A stretch of DNA of 64,000 nt. It comes from Staphylococcus condimenti. Its GTDB lineage: Bacteria > Bacillota > Bacilli > Staphylococcales > Staphylococcaceae. Below are positions 62,793 to 64,000 of this stretch, one piece after another (the stretch's first letter is position 1; each line of letters starts with the position of its first letter). A model generated the notes under the pieces. That model made no database searches and was not told the DNA's origin. It saw only the letters and a list, made by a program, of their open reading frames with translations. The DNA is taken from assembly GCF_001618885.1 (NCBI RefSeq), contig NZ_CP015114.1:1178001-1242000 (forward strand), written 5' to 3'. The position numbers were made by a program, and so were the translations under genes.

Positions 62793-63884
62793 TTAAACTT
62801 TAGATTTTTGCGGATTCATTTTCGCCCAAATCGTTCGTACAAAAATAATAATTACTACTGCTAGTCCTACATATCCTACGAATGGATATATAATAGCAAC
62901 CAGCTTTCCAAAAGGCAACGATCCGCCAAGCATAAATACAATACCCAATACTATCGTTACGATAACCCCAAATTTAGCTGGAAATATTCGCATGAATTCA
63001 TTCTTTATCAACCAGTACATTGGTGCTGTTGTTGAATAAATCCCAAGTAAAATACAAATAGAAAATACAATAGCTACCCAAGGACTAATTGTATCCCCTA
63101 AATATAAAACGGGCACTTCTAATTTCAATACATGATTGTAATGTGCAAACATCGCAACGACCATAGCCAATACTGCCAACATCAAACCAGCGCCACCTAA
63201 AATTCCAGCGGCTGCTGCTTCTTTCTTACTTCCTGATTGTTGTCCTAATTGTGTAAAGAAAATCGTACCTGCCAAAATGTTGTAACAAAAGAATAAAATA
63301 CTGGATTGCCACCAATGACCAGCCGGTTGTAAATCTTTAGCTGCTTGAGGCAATGTATCTAAAGATGGTAACGAACCGATATTTTTAAAGAATACAACCA
63401 AACAAATAGCAATTGTTAAAACTACAATCACCGGACCGACTGCACCAATAATATCTACTAATTTATTCAATCCGAAAATCACTGTTATCATAGTTATAAT
63501 TCCCATCCCAAGCAAGCCAACTATTGCAGGAATACCAAAGTGTTCATGTGCAATTGCTCCAGTACCGGAAATCATAATAACCACAATACAGAATAAGAAC
63601 AGCAACGTAAAATATTCAATCAATCGTCCGATAATTTTACCACAATATACCCTGAAAATATCCCCTGGATGTTCTAATTGCAATTCATAGCCTCTTGTCA
63701 TCAGTGTTACACCTAAAGAGCAAAACAAAATTGCACTTAAAATGATACCTGCGATACCTGCTTTACCATATGAAGCGAAAAACTGCATCACTTCTTGCCC
63801 CGTAGCAAAACCAGATCCGATTAAGTATGCCATATAAGCTCCGCTTAACTTCAATACATTCTTCCAATCTATTTGTTGTTCCAT
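62793..63884 (-). CDS. YkvI-family membrane transporter, copy 2
   Basis: 363 residues and about ten spans. KLSGAYMAYLIGSGFATGQEVMQFFASYG matches the opening of the protein encoded at 45059, and both have a similar C-terminal end (YPFVGYVGLAVVIIIFVRT here, YPAMGYVGLLIVAAVLIKY there). It is a clear paralogue though divergent in the middle. Probably an amino-acid or related secondary transporter. The GGGGGTTAAG ribosome site follows the stop of the upstream gene by a few bases, so it is the downstream member of an operon extending beyond the window. Confidence 0.82.
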   Translation of the reverse strand: MEQQIDWKNVLKLSGAYMAYLIGSGFATGQEVMQFFASYGKAGIAGIILSAILFCSLGVTLMTRGYELQLEHPGDIFRVYCGKIIGRLIEYFTLLFLFCIVVIMISGTGAIAHEHFGIPAIVGLLGMGIITMITVIFGLNKLVDIIGAVGPVIVVLTIAICLVVFFKNIGSLPSLDTLPQAAKDLQPAGHWWQSSILFFCYNILAGTIFFTQLGQQSGSKKEAAAAGILGGAGLMLAVLAMVVAMFAHYNHVLKLEVPVLYLGDTISPWVAIVFSICILLGIYSTTAPMYWLIKNEFMRIFPAKFGVIVTIVLGIVFMLGGSLPFGKLVAIIYPFVGYVGLAVVIIIFVRTIWAKMNPQKSKV

Positions 63885-63897
63885 TGTCTTAACCCCC

Positions 63898-64000
63898 TTA
63901 CCATCCTTGTCCTGTAACTTGATAAGCTTCTAATTTTCCTTGTTCAAGTTCTTCAAATGTTTCTTCTAAGATAGTCAATGCTTGATTGAGTTCCTCATCA
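63898..64000 (-). CDS. C-terminal fragment of an upstream gene, possibly an aminotransferase
   Basis: Only the last 33 or so codons are present, ending EELEQGKLEAYQVTGQGW. The helix EELNQALTILEETFEELEQG resembles the closing helix of class III aminotransferases, but this is weak evidence. The stop lies 13 bases before the YkvI copy 2 start, so the two are probably co-transcribed. Confidence 0.5.
   Translation of the reverse strand, partial: DEELNQALTILEETFEELEQGKLEAYQVTGQGW

Overview
The window is chromosomal DNA of a low-GC Firmicute and almost certainly a Staphylococcus. MgrA, SarX, Rbf, NorA, VraDE with BraRS, the abcA-pbp4 pair, the tagD/X/B/G/H teichoic acid block and fhuCBG occur here as a set and in an order I know from staphylococcal chromosomes. 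Several genes are not typical of S. aureus (an NAD malate dehydrogenase, a second lactate-type dehydrogenase, a dicarboxylate transporter), so a non-aureus species is likely. The S. carnosus group is one possibility, but I cannot prove the species. I see no IS element, prophage, CRISPR array, rRNA or tRNA.

Layout. 1-1.9 kb: fructose operon fruR-fruK-fruA (minus strand) behind a promoter holding a perfect cre and two operator-like repeats. 1.9-12.6 kb: YbaK deacylase, a lactate-type dehydrogenase, a SAM-I riboswitch followed by a frameshifted metQ, norA, a DUF1361 pair, a DASS carboxylate transporter, malate dehydrogenase, DedA, and a frameshifted aldo/keto reductase. 12.8-32.5 kb: a COG0523 GTPase, mgrA, CydDC-type ABC genes, uppP, an 11-residue-repeat coiled-coil protein, LOG protein, lipoprotein, transporters, LysR, DUF402, cupin, YebC, sarX, rbf and BI-1. 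32.9-38.1 kb: LysM-CHAP wall hydrolase, an HxlR regulator divergent from an efflux pump and aldo/keto reductase, and the Pit phosphate transporter with its DUF47 partner. 38.5-43 kb: vraE-vraD intact, but both regulatory genes (braS, braR) broken. 43-53 kb: acetyltransferase, esterase, YkvI-type transporter, Fur-controlled fhuCBG, YitT, a candidate C-rich-loop sRNA and nupC. 53-61.1 kb: abcA/pbp4 and wall teichoic acid genes. 61.4-64 kb: a DUF2294-type gene, about 0.95 kb of non-coding DNA full of hairpins, a second YkvI paralogue and the end of another gene.

How it fits together. The window joins global regulators (MgrA, SarX, Rbf) to cell-envelope functions: efflux (NorA, AbcA), cell wall (PBP4, UppP, TagBDGHX, LysM-CHAP) and antimicrobial-peptide defence (VraDE). 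Four genes carry single disabling changes (metQ, the 11.7 kb aldo/keto reductase, braS, braR). Three are one-base losses in A/T runs and one is a Trp-to-stop change. They point either to real decay or to homopolymer sequencing error.

Most interesting is the non-coding region 61.85-62.77 kb. It holds an optimal Shine-Dalgarno site followed by an immediate start-stop codon pair inside a terminator-like hairpin, then a long series of hairpins with C-rich loops and eight CCCT motifs on one strand only. It looks like one or more undescribed regulatory RNAs. A second, cleaner small-RNA candidate with its own promoter lies at 51.2-51.4 kb.
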